Source: Candidatus Krumholzibacteriia bacterium
GTDB lineage: Bacteria; Krumholzibacteriota; Krumholzibacteriia; JAJRXK01
Assembly: GCA_035268685.1 (NCBI GenBank)
Contig: DATFKK010000129.1
Coordinates: 1-64,000 of the forward strand
Direction: 5' to 3'
DNA length: 64,000 nt
Shown: piece by piece, positions 55,189 to 64,000 of the stretch
Numbering within the stretch: the first letter of the stretch is position 1
Layout: each line of letters opens with the position of its first letter
Notes under the pieces: generated by a model
The model's database searches: none
What the model was told of the DNA's origin: nothing
The model's input: only the letters and a program-made list of their open reading frames with translations
Translations under genes and position numbers: made by a program

Positions 55189-58100
55189 AGCTGAGCGAGA
55201 TCGCCATCGGACGTCCCGTTCTCGCGGCCGTGATGAGCCTGGCCATCGTCCTGCTCGGGGCGATCTCGTTCGGCCGGATCGGCGTGCGCGAGTACCCCGA
55301 CGTCGACCCGCCGGTGGTGTCGGTGACCACGTTCTACCGTGGCGCGAGCCCCAGCGTGGTCGAGACCGAGATCACCGACGTCCTCGAGGAGCAGTTCGCG
55401 ACGCTCGAGGACGTGAAGACCATGACCAGCAGCAGCCGCGAGCAGGGCTCGAGCATCACCATCGAGTTCGAGCTCGGCCGCGACGTCGACCAGGCCGCCA
55501 ACGACGTCCGCGATCGCGTCTCGCGCATCCGGGGCAGCCTTCCACGCGAGGCCGAGGATCCGGTGATCGCCAAGGTCGACGTCGACGCCCAGCCGATCAT
55601 GTGGATCGCGCTCAACAGCGAGACGCACACCACGCTCGAGTTGAGCGACGTGGCCGAACGCGTGGTCAAGGATCGTCTGCAACGCCTTCCCGGAGTGGGC
55701 AGCATCTTCATCGGCGGCGAGCGCCGCTACGCCATGCGCGTCTGGCTCGATCCGCAGCGCATGGCCGCGCGCGGACTCACCGCCCAGGACGTCGAACGCG
55801 CGGTCGGCCGGGCCAACGCCGAGATCCCTGGGGGTCGGGTCGAGGGCGAGGAACGCGAGTTCTCCGTGCGCACCATGGGCGAGCTCGAGACGCCCGAGGA
55901 GTTCGCGCGCATCATCGTGCGCCGACAGGGCGAGAACGTGGTGCGTCTGGGCGACGTGGCCACCGTGGAGATCGGCGCCGAGGACGAACGTACCGCCACG
56001 CGGTACAACGGCCGACCAACGGTGGGTCTGGGCGTGGTCAAACAGAAGAACGCCAGCACCGTGGCGGTGGCCCAGGAGGTCCGCGCAGCGATCCCGCGCC
56101 TGCAGGAGGAACTGCCCGCGGGCATGCGGCTCGAGCAGGCCTTCGACTCGGCGGTGTTCATCGAGGAATCCATCGCCGAGGTGCGCAACACCTTCCTCAT
56201 CGCGCTCGGACTGGTGATCCTGACGGTGCTCGTGTTCCTGAAGAGCGTGCGCGCCACGCTGATCCCCGTCGTGGCCATTCCGGTGGCCATCGTGGGCACG
56301 TTCACCGCGGTCTACGCCCTCGACTTCTCCATCAACATCATCACCATGCTGGCGCTGGTGCTCGCCATCGGACTGGTGGTCGACGACGCCATCGTGGTGC
56401 TCGAGAACATCTTCCGGCACCGCGAGATGGGACGCACGCGGCGGCAGGCCGCCTTCGCCGGCATGCAGGAGATCGGCTTCGCGGTGATCGCCACCACCAT
56501 CTCGCTGGTCTCGGTGTTCCTGCCGGTGGCCTTCCTCACGGGCACCGTGGGCCGCCTGTTCCGCGAGTTCGGCATCTCGCTGGCCCTGGCCGTGATCATC
56601 TCGAGTTTCGTGGCCCTGACCCTCACGCCGGTGCTCTGTTCGCTGCTGCTCGGCGAGGTGCGCAAGCGCACGGCTCGCAACTGGCGCGAACGTTCCTTCG
56701 AGGCCTTCTTCGACGGCCTGAACCGTTCCTACGCCGCGACCCTGCGCTGGGTCATGGCACGGCCCCTGGTGCTGCTGGCGGCGATCGTGGTGGTGGTCGG
56801 TACCTCGGGTTGGTTCTACCAGCAGCTCCCGCGCGAGCTGGTCCCCACGGAAGATCGTGGCGCGGCCTTCGGTATCGTCATCGCTCCGGAAGGTGCCACG
56901 CTCGACTACACCGACCGGTACATGCGACAGGTCGAGCAGGTCCTGCTCGACGTTCCCGAGCGGCAGTCATTGTTCACGGCCACCGGACTGGGTTTCGGCG
57001 GGCCCGGGCGGGTGACCAACGGCTTCCTGTTCCTGCGCCTGAAGCCCCGGGACGAGCGCGATCGCAGCCAGCAGGAGATCGTCCAGTCGGTCTTCCCACG
57101 CCTGATGGGCATTCCCGGCGTGCTCGCCTTCGTGATCAATCCACCCAGCCTGGGTGGCCGCGGCAACACGTCGCCCGTGGAGTACGTGTTGCAGGGCGAC
57201 GACTACCAGACCCTCGGCCAGGCCGTCCAGGCGTTCATGGAACGCGCCAACGAGCTTGGCTACCTGGTGAATCTGGACACCGACCTGCGCCTGAACAAAC
57301 CGCAGCTCGAGATCCGCATCGATCGCGAGCGGGCGGCGCAGCTGGGCGTGTCGGTGACCGACATCGGCACCACCCTGGAGACCTTCCTGGGCGGCCGCGT
57401 CGCCAGCGAGTTCACGCGGGGCAACAAGAAGTACGACGTGATCACCCAGGTGCGGCCGAGCGATCGCGCCCGTCCCGACGTGATCCGCAACCTGTACCTG
57501 CGCGGCGAGGCCGGACTCGTGCAGTTGGCCAACGTGGTGAAGGTGACCGAGACCGTGGCCCCGAAGGAGCTCAACCACTACAACCGCGTGCGCTCGGCCA
57601 CCATCACCGCGAACCTCGCCCCGGGCGCCGACCTGGGACAGGCGCTCGACGATCTCGACGCCATCGCCGCCGACGTGTTGCCCGGGGGTGTCCGTACCGA
57701 CCTCGCCGGGCAGTCACTCGAGTTCCGCGAGAGCACCGGCAGTCTGACCTTCATGTTCGGACTGGCCGTGGTGTTCATCTTCCTGGTGCTGGCGGCACAG
57801 TTCGAGAGCTTCGTGCATCCGGTGACCATCCTGCTGTCGGTGCCGCTGGCGGTGGTGGGTGCGATCGTCTCGCTGTTCTTCCTGGGCCAGAGCCTGAACA
57901 TCTTCTCGCAGATCGGCCTGGTCATGCTGGTGGGGCTGGTGGCGAAGAACGCCATCCTCATCGTGGAGTTCGCCAACCAGTTGCGCGCGCGGGGACTCGA
58001 GGTCGGAGACGCGGTGGTCGAAGCCGCATCGATCCGCCTGCGGCCCATCCTCATGACCAGTCTGTCGACCGTGTTCGGCATCCTGCCCATCGCCATCGGC

Positions 58101-58367
58101 TTCGGCGCCGGTGCGGAGTCGCGACGCCCCCTGGGCATCGCCGTGGTCGGCGGCGTGCTGTTCTCGACCTTCCTGACGCTGGTGGTGGTGCCGGTGGTCT
58201 ACCGCCTGCTCGCCCGCTTCACCGAGGCGCGCCGGGGAACCGAGATCGAGGAGGACCGGATCGCGGCGAAGGAACCGCCGCCACGGCCGGCGGGAAGTTC
58301 TGTGGCGGCGGCCGTGGGAACCGGCCCCGACTCCGCTCCGGCGCGTTCCGCCGCATCGCAGAAATGA
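55185..58367 (+). CDS. RND-superfamily efflux permease, AcrB/MexB-like (second system)
   Basis: The 1060-aa hydrophobe/amphiphile-efflux-type pump starts at a GTG and shows IAIGRPVLAAVMSLAIVLLG, REYPDVDPPVVSVTT, the helix-4 proton relay LAIGLVVDDAIVVLENIFRH (Asp pair), periplasmic domains and QIGLVMLVGLVAKNAILIVE. The length matches AcrB/MexD-type pumps. It is likely to export drugs, bile-like amphiphiles or signals. It is not closely related to the 37915-41301 pump. It is convergent with the zinc-ribbon kinase gene, with a hairpin in the 68-bp gap. Confidence 0.95.
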   Translation: MKLSEIAIGRPVLAAVMSLAIVLLGAISFGRIGVREYPDVDPPVVSVTTFYRGASPSVVETEITDVLEEQFATLEDVKTMTSSSREQGSSITIEFELGRDVDQAANDVRDRVSRIRGSLPREAEDPVIAKVDVDAQPIMWIALNSETHTTLELSDVAERVVKDRLQRLPGVGSIFIGGERRYAMRVWLDPQRMAARGLTAQDVERAVGRANAEIPGGRVEGEEREFSVRTMGELETPEEFARIIVRRQGENVVRLGDVATVEIGAEDERTATRYNGRPTVGLGVVKQKNASTVAVAQEVRAAIPRLQEELPAGMRLEQAFDSAVFIEESIAEVRNTFLIALGLVILTVLVFLKSVRATLIPVVAIPVAIVGTFTAVYALDFSINIITMLALVLAIGLVVDDAIVVLENIFRHREMGRTRRQAAFAGMQEIGFAVIATTISLVSVFLPVAFLTGTVGRLFREFGISLALAVIISSFVALTLTPVLCSLLLGEVRKRTARNWRERSFEAFFDGLNRSYAATLRWVMARPLVLLAAIVVVVGTSGWFYQQLPRELVPTEDRGAAFGIVIAPEGATLDYTDRYMRQVEQVLLDVPERQSLFTATGLGFGGPGRVTNGFLFLRLKPRDERDRSQQEIVQSVFPRLMGIPGVLAFVINPPSLGGRGNTSPVEYVLQGDDYQTLGQAVQAFMERANELGYLVNLDTDLRLNKPQLEIRIDRERAAQLGVSVTDIGTTLETFLGGRVASEFTRGNKKYDVITQVRPSDRARPDVIRNLYLRGEAGLVQLANVVKVTETVAPKELNHYNRVRSATITANLAPGADLGQALDDLDAIAADVLPGGVRTDLAGQSLEFRESTGSLTFMFGLAVVFIFLVLAAQFESFVHPVTILLSVPLAVVGAIVSLFFLGQSLNIFSQIGLVMLVGLVAKNAILIVEFANQLRARGLEVGDAVVEAASIRLRPILMTSLSTVFGILPIAIGFGAGAESRRPLGIAVVGGVLFSTFLTLVVVPVVYRLLARFTEARRGTEIEEDRIAAKEPPPRPAGSSVAAAVGTGPDSAPARSAASQK

Positions 58368-58386
58368 GGGATCGGTTCCCGCGCGC

Positions 58387-58416
58387 GACGGGGAGGCCGC
58401 ATGCCGCCTCCTCGTC
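58387..58416. terminator. Bidirectional terminator-like hairpin
   Basis: GACGGGGAGGC (58387-58397) pairs with GCCTCCTCGTC (58406-58416) except for one G-T wobble, around an 8-nt loop. It lies between the convergent RND and kinase genes. Confidence 0.55.
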
Positions 58417-58435
58417 GCAGGCGGGAACTCCGGTC

Positions 58436-61147
58436 TCAGGCCACCCGTGTGGCCCGCCCCGTCGCCGCCCACGCCCCGTACACCGCGAGCAGGACGATCA
58501 CGACGACGGCCATCACGGCGCCCTCGCTCGTCCAGTGCGTGTAGTCGACCGCGCGCGCGTGGTAGGCGAGGACGCGCGCCATGTTCGCCACCACCAGGGC
58601 GAGGATGCCGAAGCGCAGCAGCACGAACATGAACAGGGCGTTGCGAACGAACTCGACGCCGAACCACAGGGGCGATCCGGTTCCCTCGATCAGGGTCCAG
58701 ACCACGACCGCCAGGACGACGGCCAGCCAGCGTCGCTTCACGACGCGCTCGATCACCACCAGCGCGCCAACTTCGACGAAGGTCATGCCGATCAGCATGG
58801 TCACGTTGAGCACCTGGGACAGCGCGACGCTTCCGCCGTGGACGAGATCGAGATTGATTCCCATGGGCCAGGGTGGCTCGTCCCCCATGAAGCCCCGCAG
58901 CCAGTGCACGCCGGGGGCGAGCAGTGCGAACATCACTCCGGCCGAGATCAGCCCGGCCAGCGCCGAGCGGCCGAGCAGGGGGTCACGCAGGGTCGGTTTC
59001 TCGCGGCTGAGCAGCCGGCTCATCGACACACACATGCTGGGCCAGACGCGTCGCGCGAGCGGCTCCACGGCGACGTACAGGGCGAAGGTGATCACCGCCA
59101 CGAAGGTGGCACCCGCGATCAGGTTCCAGAGTTCGGCGGCGATGCCCCATCCGTAGAGTTCGTGCGAGCGCAGGCCCGCCGACACGAGGAACATCGCGAA
59201 GATGGCCACCGTCGCCCGCCACGCGCCGCGGCTGTCGACGCTCCGGCCCTCCACGTTCCGCGACCCGAACGTCGCGACGAGGATCACCACCACGAGGATC
59301 ATCAGGCCGGGCAGGACCTCGACGAGCAGGGCACCGATGCCTCGTGACGTGCGCTCGGGCGGGGCCGCGAGGTCCTCGAGCGACGTCGCCTCGGCCACGT
59401 TGAACAGGATCGGCCGGCCCTCGGACGCACCCGCCTCGACGCGGTACTCGATGTCCGGCGTGGCGGCCGGCGACCCGATCCACGCGCGCCGCAGGTCCGG
59501 GGCCTGGAAGCGCGAATAGCGCGGTTCGACCGGCCGGAAGCGCGCGGTGTCGAACTCGGCAGCCTCGAACAACGGCGTCCAGTCGGGCTCGGACGGCGGT
59601 TCGACGGTGAAGCGCCGCGGCATGACCTCGAAGCGCCGCAGCGTGCCGTCGAGATCGAACAGCACCGCGACCTCGCCCGGGGTCGACGGCAGCGGGTCGG
59701 TCAGATCCACGCGCCCACGGGTGGGGACCGGAACTCCGTCTGGGGCCGGCCGCAACAATGTCGGCGATTGCCGGTACCAGAATCCGCCCACGTCCGGCCG
59801 CTCGCGCGCGGCCTCCCAGCGACCGGCCGTCGAGTCGTCCGCGGCGACCTGACGCATCACGTCGTTCCAGAGGAGCCAGCCCCACGCCGTGTCGACCGGT
59901 TCGGCGTAGGCCTCGTCGGTGTAACCGAGCTCGCCGAGGATCTCGACCGCGCGGTCCTGCAGGACCTCCGGACGCTTCTCGAAGGGCAGGTAGGCGATCC
60001 AGCTCATCGTGGCCGCCCAGTACGAACCGGCCACCAGCACGAACAACCCCAGCACGGCCAGGCCGAAGGCGGAGGCCGGCGACAATGATTCGCGCGCCCC
60101 GGCCTCGGCCACGAGTTCGGGGGACGGCGTCTCGCCGGCGGCTACCGCAGCGGCGAGGGGGTCGCCCCCGGGCAGCGCCGCCGCGACGGCGTGGGCCGAC
60201 GGCGGCCGCTCCCGCGGATCCTTCTCCAGACAACGCAACACCGCCCGCTCGATCGTCGGATCGAGCGAGCCGACATGCGTGGTCGGTCGCGAGGGAGCGA
60301 CCGAGGCGTGCATGGAGCTGAGTTCGGCCACGGTGTCGGCCTGGAACACAGGGCGGCCGGTGAACAGCTCGTAGAGGACGAGGCCCAGGGCGTAGACGTC
60401 GCTGCGCGCGCTGACGTCGCGTCCGGCGATCTGTTCGGGCGCCATGTACGCCGGTGTGCCCGCACGCACCTCGGTGCCGGCCGCATCGGCGGCCAGGCTG
60501 GCCAGGCCGAAGTCGGTGAGCTTGACCTGCCCGCGTCCGTCGAGCATGACGTTCGCCGGTTTGAGGTCGCGGTGCAGCACGCCCGCCTCGTGCGCGGCGG
60601 CGAGCCCCGCGCAGATCTGCCGCGCGACCTCGACCGCGCGCTCCTCGGGCAACCGTCCGATCCGCCGCAGCAACGACGAAAGGTCCTCGCCGTCGACGTA
60701 CTCCATGCTCAGGAAGTGCTGGCCCTCGAACTCGTCGACGTCGTGCACACGGCACACGTTCGGGTGGCTGACCTGACGCGCGGTGCGGACCTCGGCCAGG
60801 AAGCGCTGCAGCCGATCGGCGTCGGTCTCGAGTCCGCGCGGCAGGAACTTCAGCGCGACCGACTGGCCCAGCTTGAGATCGTCGGCGCGGTAGACCTCGC
60901 CCATGCCACCGCGCCCGAGCAGCGCGACCACGCGGTACCGGCCGGCGATCACCGTGCCCGGAGCGAAACGATCGTCGGGCGCCGGCGACGATCCCGCGGA
61001 GCCGGCCCCCGTGGCGTCGGATCCGACCACGCGGGTGGCATCGGTGGCCCCCGGCACGACGACGGTCCGGTCGAGCGCGGCGCCACACCGCGGGCAGGCG
61101 GTGGCGTCGGGTGGAAGGGGAGCCGAGCAGTCGGGGCAGGCGCTCAT
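58436..61147 (-). CDS. Ser/Thr kinase with zinc ribbon and multi-pass membrane C-terminus
   Basis: The 903-aa protein starts with a zinc ribbon (CPDC-x12-CPRC, residues 4-22). The kinase domain spans ~65-330, with GRGGMGEVYRADD, VALKFLP, LHRDLKPANVML, DFGLAS and AYMAPEQIAGRDV. A helix near residue 375 leads to an extracytoplasmic domain (~400-600), and then about eight membrane helices (LLVEVLPGLMILVVVILVA onward). A conserved stretch WPSMCVSMSRLLSREKPTLR, then DPLLGRSALAGL, resembles C-termini of acidobacterial-type kinases. Catalytic residues are intact, and the signal sensed is unknown. Confidence 0.92.
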   Translation of the reverse strand: MSACPDCSAPLPPDATACPRCGAALDRTVVVPGATDATRVVGSDATGAGSAGSSPAPDDRFAPGTVIAGRYRVVALLGRGGMGEVYRADDLKLGQSVALKFLPRGLETDADRLQRFLAEVRTARQVSHPNVCRVHDVDEFEGQHFLSMEYVDGEDLSSLLRRIGRLPEERAVEVARQICAGLAAAHEAGVLHRDLKPANVMLDGRGQVKLTDFGLASLAADAAGTEVRAGTPAYMAPEQIAGRDVSARSDVYALGLVLYELFTGRPVFQADTVAELSSMHASVAPSRPTTHVGSLDPTIERAVLRCLEKDPRERPPSAHAVAAALPGGDPLAAAVAAGETPSPELVAEAGARESLSPASAFGLAVLGLFVLVAGSYWAATMSWIAYLPFEKRPEVLQDRAVEILGELGYTDEAYAEPVDTAWGWLLWNDVMRQVAADDSTAGRWEAARERPDVGGFWYRQSPTLLRPAPDGVPVPTRGRVDLTDPLPSTPGEVAVLFDLDGTLRRFEVMPRRFTVEPPSEPDWTPLFEAAEFDTARFRPVEPRYSRFQAPDLRRAWIGSPAATPDIEYRVEAGASEGRPILFNVAEATSLEDLAAPPERTSRGIGALLVEVLPGLMILVVVILVATFGSRNVEGRSVDSRGAWRATVAIFAMFLVSAGLRSHELYGWGIAAELWNLIAGATFVAVITFALYVAVEPLARRVWPSMCVSMSRLLSREKPTLRDPLLGRSALAGLISAGVMFALLAPGVHWLRGFMGDEPPWPMGINLDLVHGGSVALSQVLNVTMLIGMTFVEVGALVVIERVVKRRWLAVVLAVVVWTLIEGTGSPLWFGVEFVRNALFMFVLLRFGILALVVANMARVLAYHARAVDYTHWTSEGAVMAVVVIVLLAVYGAWAATGRATRVA

Positions 61148-61223
61148 GGTGCGATCCTACCCGGGCGGGACGGTCGGGGGAAGACCGGAGGTCACTCGAC
61201 GAGTGACCAATCGCTCCGTCCCG

Positions 61224-61269
61224 ACTTCCGCTGCGGAAGCGCCGACTTCCCCCGCGGAACATCCCCAAT
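61224..61269 (+). repeat. Palindromic GC repeat, copy A
   Basis: ACTTCCGCTGCGGAAGCG (hairpin CTTCCGC-T-GCGGAAG) is followed by ACTTCC, then CGCGGAACATCCCCAA. It lies between the kinase start (61147) and the propeller gene end (61281). It is in the same orientation as copy B at 62331-62418. Confidence 0.75.
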
Positions 61270-61280
61270 CGGTCCCCATC

Positions 61281-62285
61281 TCAGTCGGGCGAATCACCGT
61301 CGGCGATCCGGAGCTCGTACCGGGTCACGGTCGGAACGTCGTCCTGGTCGCGGTTGAAGATCAGGACCCGATTCTTCCGGTCGACGCCCACCACGCTGTG
61401 CAGACCCTCGAGCACGGTCTTCGCCACGAGCTCGAGTTCGGCGTCGTACAGGGTGAGCAGGGTCTCGCGGGTCGTGTCGCCGATGCTGCGGGTCGCGGTG
61501 TTCAGGACGTGATCGCCCACCCGGCGGATGTCGATCGACGACCCGGGGAGTCGAACGCTGAAGGTCTCCCGATCGGTCTGCGGCTCCGGGGGCGCGGGCA
61601 GCCAACCGGCCCCGCCTTCGTCGTTCTCGTCGAGCAGGTCACCGTGCGGGGAGAAGCGCTGGACGAGGTACGGGTACTGCTGCGTGTAGAGGATCGATCC
61701 GTCCGGCTCCACGTCGACGGAACCACCCCCGAAGAACGGCCGCACGCGAGGGTCGTCTCCGTGGACGGGATCGCGGGTCGCGGGGATCGAGATCAGGTGT
61801 TCGCCGTCCGGGCGGTACACGTCGGCGACCGTGTTCCCGAACGGATCGTAGGCCGCGAGGACGACATCGCCCGCCGGCGTCACGGCGATCGACTTGACCG
61901 TGCCGTCCGGGTTCCGGCGCCGGAACTCGTCGAGGTGGTTGCCGTCGGTGTCCCAGATCGCCACGCGGCCGCCGGCACCGGCCACGACCAGACGATCGTT
62001 CGCGTCGATGGCGAGGACGAAGGGGATCATCAGCATGCCGGGGCCCTCGCCCGGCCCCGAGATCTGGCGCAGGAACGTTCCGGCGGCGGAGAACACGTGA
62101 ATGGTGGTGAATCCGGAATCGGCGAGGTAGAGCCGTCCCCGCGAGTCCTCGACCGCTTCGAGGACGATGCCGATCGGCCGGTCGTGGCCGACGACGAGAT
62201 CGGCCACGAGGTGCAGATCGGCCTCGGCAGCGCACGGCTCGGCGGTGCCCAGGATGGCGACCAACGCGATGCACAGAAGGCGCAT
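61281..62285 (-). CDS. Exported six-bladed beta-propeller protein (NHL-like)
   Basis: The 334-aa product (ATG 62285, GGAGGA upstream) has a signal peptide (LLCIALVAILGTAEPCAAEA). NHL/6-bladed propeller strands follow, for example EDSRGRLYLADSGFTTIHVF, IDANDRLVVAGAGGRVAIWD, VTPAGDVVLAAYDPFGN and VGVDRKNRVLIFNRDQDD. Proteins of this sort (often annotated 6-bladed beta-propeller) bind ligands or partners in the periplasm; no catalytic residues can be named. It is bracketed on both sides by direct copies of a palindromic repeat. It lies upstream of the kinase gene on the same strand. Confidence 0.78.
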   Translation of the reverse strand: MRLLCIALVAILGTAEPCAAEADLHLVADLVVGHDRPIGIVLEAVEDSRGRLYLADSGFTTIHVFSAAGTFLRQISGPGEGPGMLMIPFVLAIDANDRLVVAGAGGRVAIWDTDGNHLDEFRRRNPDGTVKSIAVTPAGDVVLAAYDPFGNTVADVYRPDGEHLISIPATRDPVHGDDPRVRPFFGGGSVDVEPDGSILYTQQYPYLVQRFSPHGDLLDENDEGGAGWLPAPPEPQTDRETFSVRLPGSSIDIRRVGDHVLNTATRSIGDTTRETLLTLYDAELELVAKTVLEGLHSVVGVDRKNRVLIFNRDQDDVPTVTRYELRIADGDSPD

Positions 62286-62330
62286 GGATTCCTCCGTCAT
62301 CCCCCGTGAGAGCCGAGAGCCCTCCGCCCG

Positions 62331-62418
62331 ACTTCCGCCGCGGAAGCGCACCCACTTTCGCTGCGGAAGCGCGAACCCCGTCGCACGTGCGCCCACTTCC
62401 GCACCGGAACATCCCCAA
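62331..62418 (+). repeat. Palindromic GC repeat, copy B
   Basis: Three modules occur in order: ACTTCCGCCGCGGAAGCG, ACTTTCGCTGCGGAAGCG, then ACTTCCGCACCGGAACATCC and CCAAC. The first two are hairpins. The end module matches the end of copy A. The repeat lies between the lipoprotein gene end (62449) and the propeller gene start (62285). Confidence 0.75.
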
Positions 62419-62448
62419 CCGTCTCCGGATCGACCCACCCCTGGCGAC

Positions 62449-63624
62449 TCACCCACCGCCTGACACCGCATCCAGATCCACGACGACCTGTGTCGTGCCC
62501 TGCACGTCGACGAAGCGGGTGACCATGTCACCGGTGTCGGTGTCGACCACGGTCAGGCGGTACAGGCCGAGTGGCACCGTGAAGTACACCGGTTCCGGAT
62601 CGAAGGGATACTCGTACGCGGTGCCGACGTCGGGACCGTAGAGGGTGACGTCGACCCGCTCCTGCAGCGTACCGCTGCGGACCACGTCGACCCGCAGGGT
62701 CGCCTCGCCCAGATCGAGGACGAGGGGAACGTCTGCGTCGACATCCGGCCCGAGCGGGCCGAGGCCCGGCCGAACCACGTTGACCGCGTCGGCCCCGACG
62801 TGGATTCCGTCGGGATCCGCGACGACCCACACACTGTCGGGAGGGCTCGCGAGGTCGAACACCGCCTCGGCCAGGATCCCGTCCTCGCCCGGAGTCACCG
62901 TGGCCCGTCGGGTGGACAGCCCGAGGTCGGCGGCGTCGGGAAGTCCGCCCGGGGCCTCGAGATCGAAGGGCCGCTGCACGCAGGGAACGTCGAGCGTGAT
63001 CGCGGTCGAGGCCACGACGGGCGGCCAGCTCGCCGCCACTCTCGTCGAGCGATCGGCGGTCTCGGCCAGCAGACGTAGGCCGTAGACCGCACGCGGTAGC
63101 ACGGCGCGGAAGGCGCCTCGCACGTCGGGTTCGACCTCGGCGATCCGCCAGAACCCGGGCTCGTCGATCCGGAAGAACTCGAGTTCGGCGTTCGACCGCA
63201 GTTCGACGTCCATCGCCGCCGGCCACTCCACACGGCCTTCGAAGACCGCCGCGTCGTAGGCCAGTTCCATGGTCCGTCCCGCGAGCGGCACACCGACGAG
63301 GACGACGTCTTCGAGTTCGCTGACGTCGACCCAGTCGATCTCGACGTCGGCGAGGCCTCCGGTCCCGCGCGGAACGCTCGTGGTGAAGTGTCCGCGTTCG
63401 TCGGTCAGGATCGTCCAGCCGAGTACGCTGTCGGCGTCGGACACGTACCGTTGGTTCTGGAAGCTCAACTGGGCGACTCCGAACCGGAAGCCCTCGACGC
63501 CCGTGATGCGCCCCTCGATGGTACGCATGAATTCCAGATCTTCGACCGCCCCCGGTCCGACGAGGTCGCGGCAGCCCACGGAGGCGACCAGCAGCAGAAG
63601 CCCGACCACGGCCACGCGCCTCAC
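62449..63624 (-). CDS. Lipoprotein, unknown function
   Basis: The 391-aa protein starts at a GTG overlapping the upstream stop by 4 bp (GTGA). It has a lipoprotein signal (lipobox SVGC). The body is beta-rich with several Ig-like segments, such as FRTIEGRITG-type MRTIEGRITGVEGFRFGVAQ, FEGRVEWPAAMDVELRSNAE and VDVTLYGPDVGTAYEYPFDP. One Cys (VPCVQRPF) is internal. It is probably anchored to the outer membrane. I do not recognise a family. It is translationally coupled to the preceding gene. Confidence 0.7.
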   Translation of the reverse strand: MRRVAVVGLLLLVASVGCRDLVGPGAVEDLEFMRTIEGRITGVEGFRFGVAQLSFQNQRYVSDADSVLGWTILTDERGHFTTSVPRGTGGLADVEIDWVDVSELEDVVLVGVPLAGRTMELAYDAAVFEGRVEWPAAMDVELRSNAELEFFRIDEPGFWRIAEVEPDVRGAFRAVLPRAVYGLRLLAETADRSTRVAASWPPVVASTAITLDVPCVQRPFDLEAPGGLPDAADLGLSTRRATVTPGEDGILAEAVFDLASPPDSVWVVADPDGIHVGADAVNVVRPGLGPLGPDVDADVPLVLDLGEATLRVDVVRSGTLQERVDVTLYGPDVGTAYEYPFDPEPVYFTVPLGLYRLTVVDTDTGDMVTRFVDVQGTTQVVVDLDAVSGGG

Positions 63625-64000
63625 GGCTGCAACTCCACGCGCAGGGTGTCGTCGCGCGCCACGTAGGCCGTCGCGCGGGTCGGGGTCTCCTCGCCGGACA
63701 GACTCACGACCACGTCGTAGAAGTCCTGCCCCACCGCGTAGGTGACGCGGCCCTCGGCGCCGGTGACGTTGCGGGCCGGAGTGGCGAAGGACGCGGCGGG
63801 GGCGACGCCGACCTCCGCCCCGCCCACGGCGCGACCGGCGGAGTCGACGACTTCGACCACCAGGTCGAACTCGCCGAGCTCGTGGACCACCACGCCCGGA
63901 CGCGTGAAGTCCCCGGCGTAGGCCCGCTGCGACACGAACCACTGTCCCGCCTGCAGACAGACCACATCGACGATTCCTCTGTCCGCGAGGCCGATCATCT
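63621..64000 (-). CDS. C-terminal part of an exported protein, carboxypeptidase-regulatory-like domain
   Basis: This is the last ~125 residues of a gene that enters from beyond base 64000. The segment FDLVVEVVDSAGRAVGGAEV, then VTGAEGRVTYAVGQDFYDVV has the pattern of CarboxypepD_reg / Ig-like surface domains. The end YVARDDTLRVELQP closes a beta-sandwich. It overlaps the GTG start of the lipoprotein gene by 4 bp, so the two form an operon. Nothing can be said about the missing N-terminus. Confidence 0.7.
   Translation of the reverse strand, partial: MIGLADRGIVDVVCLQAGQWFVSQRAYAGDFTRPGVVVHELGEFDLVVEVVDSAGRAVGGAEVGVAPAASFATPARNVTGAEGRVTYAVGQDFYDVVVSLSGEETPTRATAYVARDDTLRVELQP

Noticed and set aside
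55601-59347. 1248-codon open frame on the plus strand
   Set aside because: It is a shifted frame of the second RND gene continuing through the antisense of the kinase gene. It has no domains.

Overview
The window is about 64 kb of very GC-rich DNA (most third codon positions are G or C). It comes from a Gram-negative bacterium with an outer membrane: two TolC/adaptor/RND tripartite pumps, a beta-barrel protein, several lipoproteins and a periplasmic lytic transglycosylase are present. Three intact Hanks-type Ser/Thr kinases plus a broken fourth, secreted proteins with an unfamiliar shared C-terminus, and an HNH endonuclease of a multicopy family point to an environmental candidate phylum of the Eisenbacteria/Krumholzibacteria/Gemmatimonadota kind or a relative. 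That placement is inference; there is no rRNA or tRNA here. No CRISPR array, insertion sequence or prophage was seen.

Layout. 1-6000: the start of a CocE-type hydrolase, an HNH endonuclease gene carrying an embedded GC-rich repeat, thiD, an EamA transporter and two tandem paralogous secreted proteins. 6000-16900: carbamate kinase; an Nfu / zinc-ribbon rhomboid / outer-membrane-protein operon; typA; yceI with a clear promoter and operator; an MFS transporter; an ABC exporter coupled to an Nramp-like transporter. 17000-27000: a lipoprotein; a minus-strand set of kinase, membrane protein and double-sensor MltF-like transglycosylase; a beta-propeller/acid-phosphatase fusion; an asparagine-synthase-like enzyme. 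27100-34600: an nrtR-nadA operon with a palindromic operator, an ABC-F ATPase, a cation-chloride-cotransporter-like protein, a small secreted protein and a DoxX-like membrane protein.

34600-35370 is gene-poor and holds a striking 31-bp-period palindromic array. It precedes a TolC-adaptor-RND operon (35373-41301) that uses GAA much more freely than its neighbours and looks transferred. 41260-49500: a kinase with a WD40/TolB-like sensor, a remnant of a paralogous kinase, a large CocE-type hydrolase, a DCC-family protein, and a divergent SRPBCC/XRE pair sharing a palindrome. 49536-52244: a complete lutABC lactate-oxidation operon (minus strand). 52472-58367: a second tripartite efflux operon with native codon use. 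58436-64000: a zinc-ribbon kinase with a multi-pass membrane C-terminus, a six-bladed propeller protein bracketed by direct copies of a palindromic repeat, a lipoprotein, and the end of another exported protein.

The observations most worth following are: (a) the C-terminal W-G-x-x-K-x-x-F/Y motif on three secreted proteins; (b) the dispersed palindromic repeat that also sits inside the HNH endonuclease gene; (c) the 31-bp palindromic array; and (d) the propeller-phosphatase fusion.
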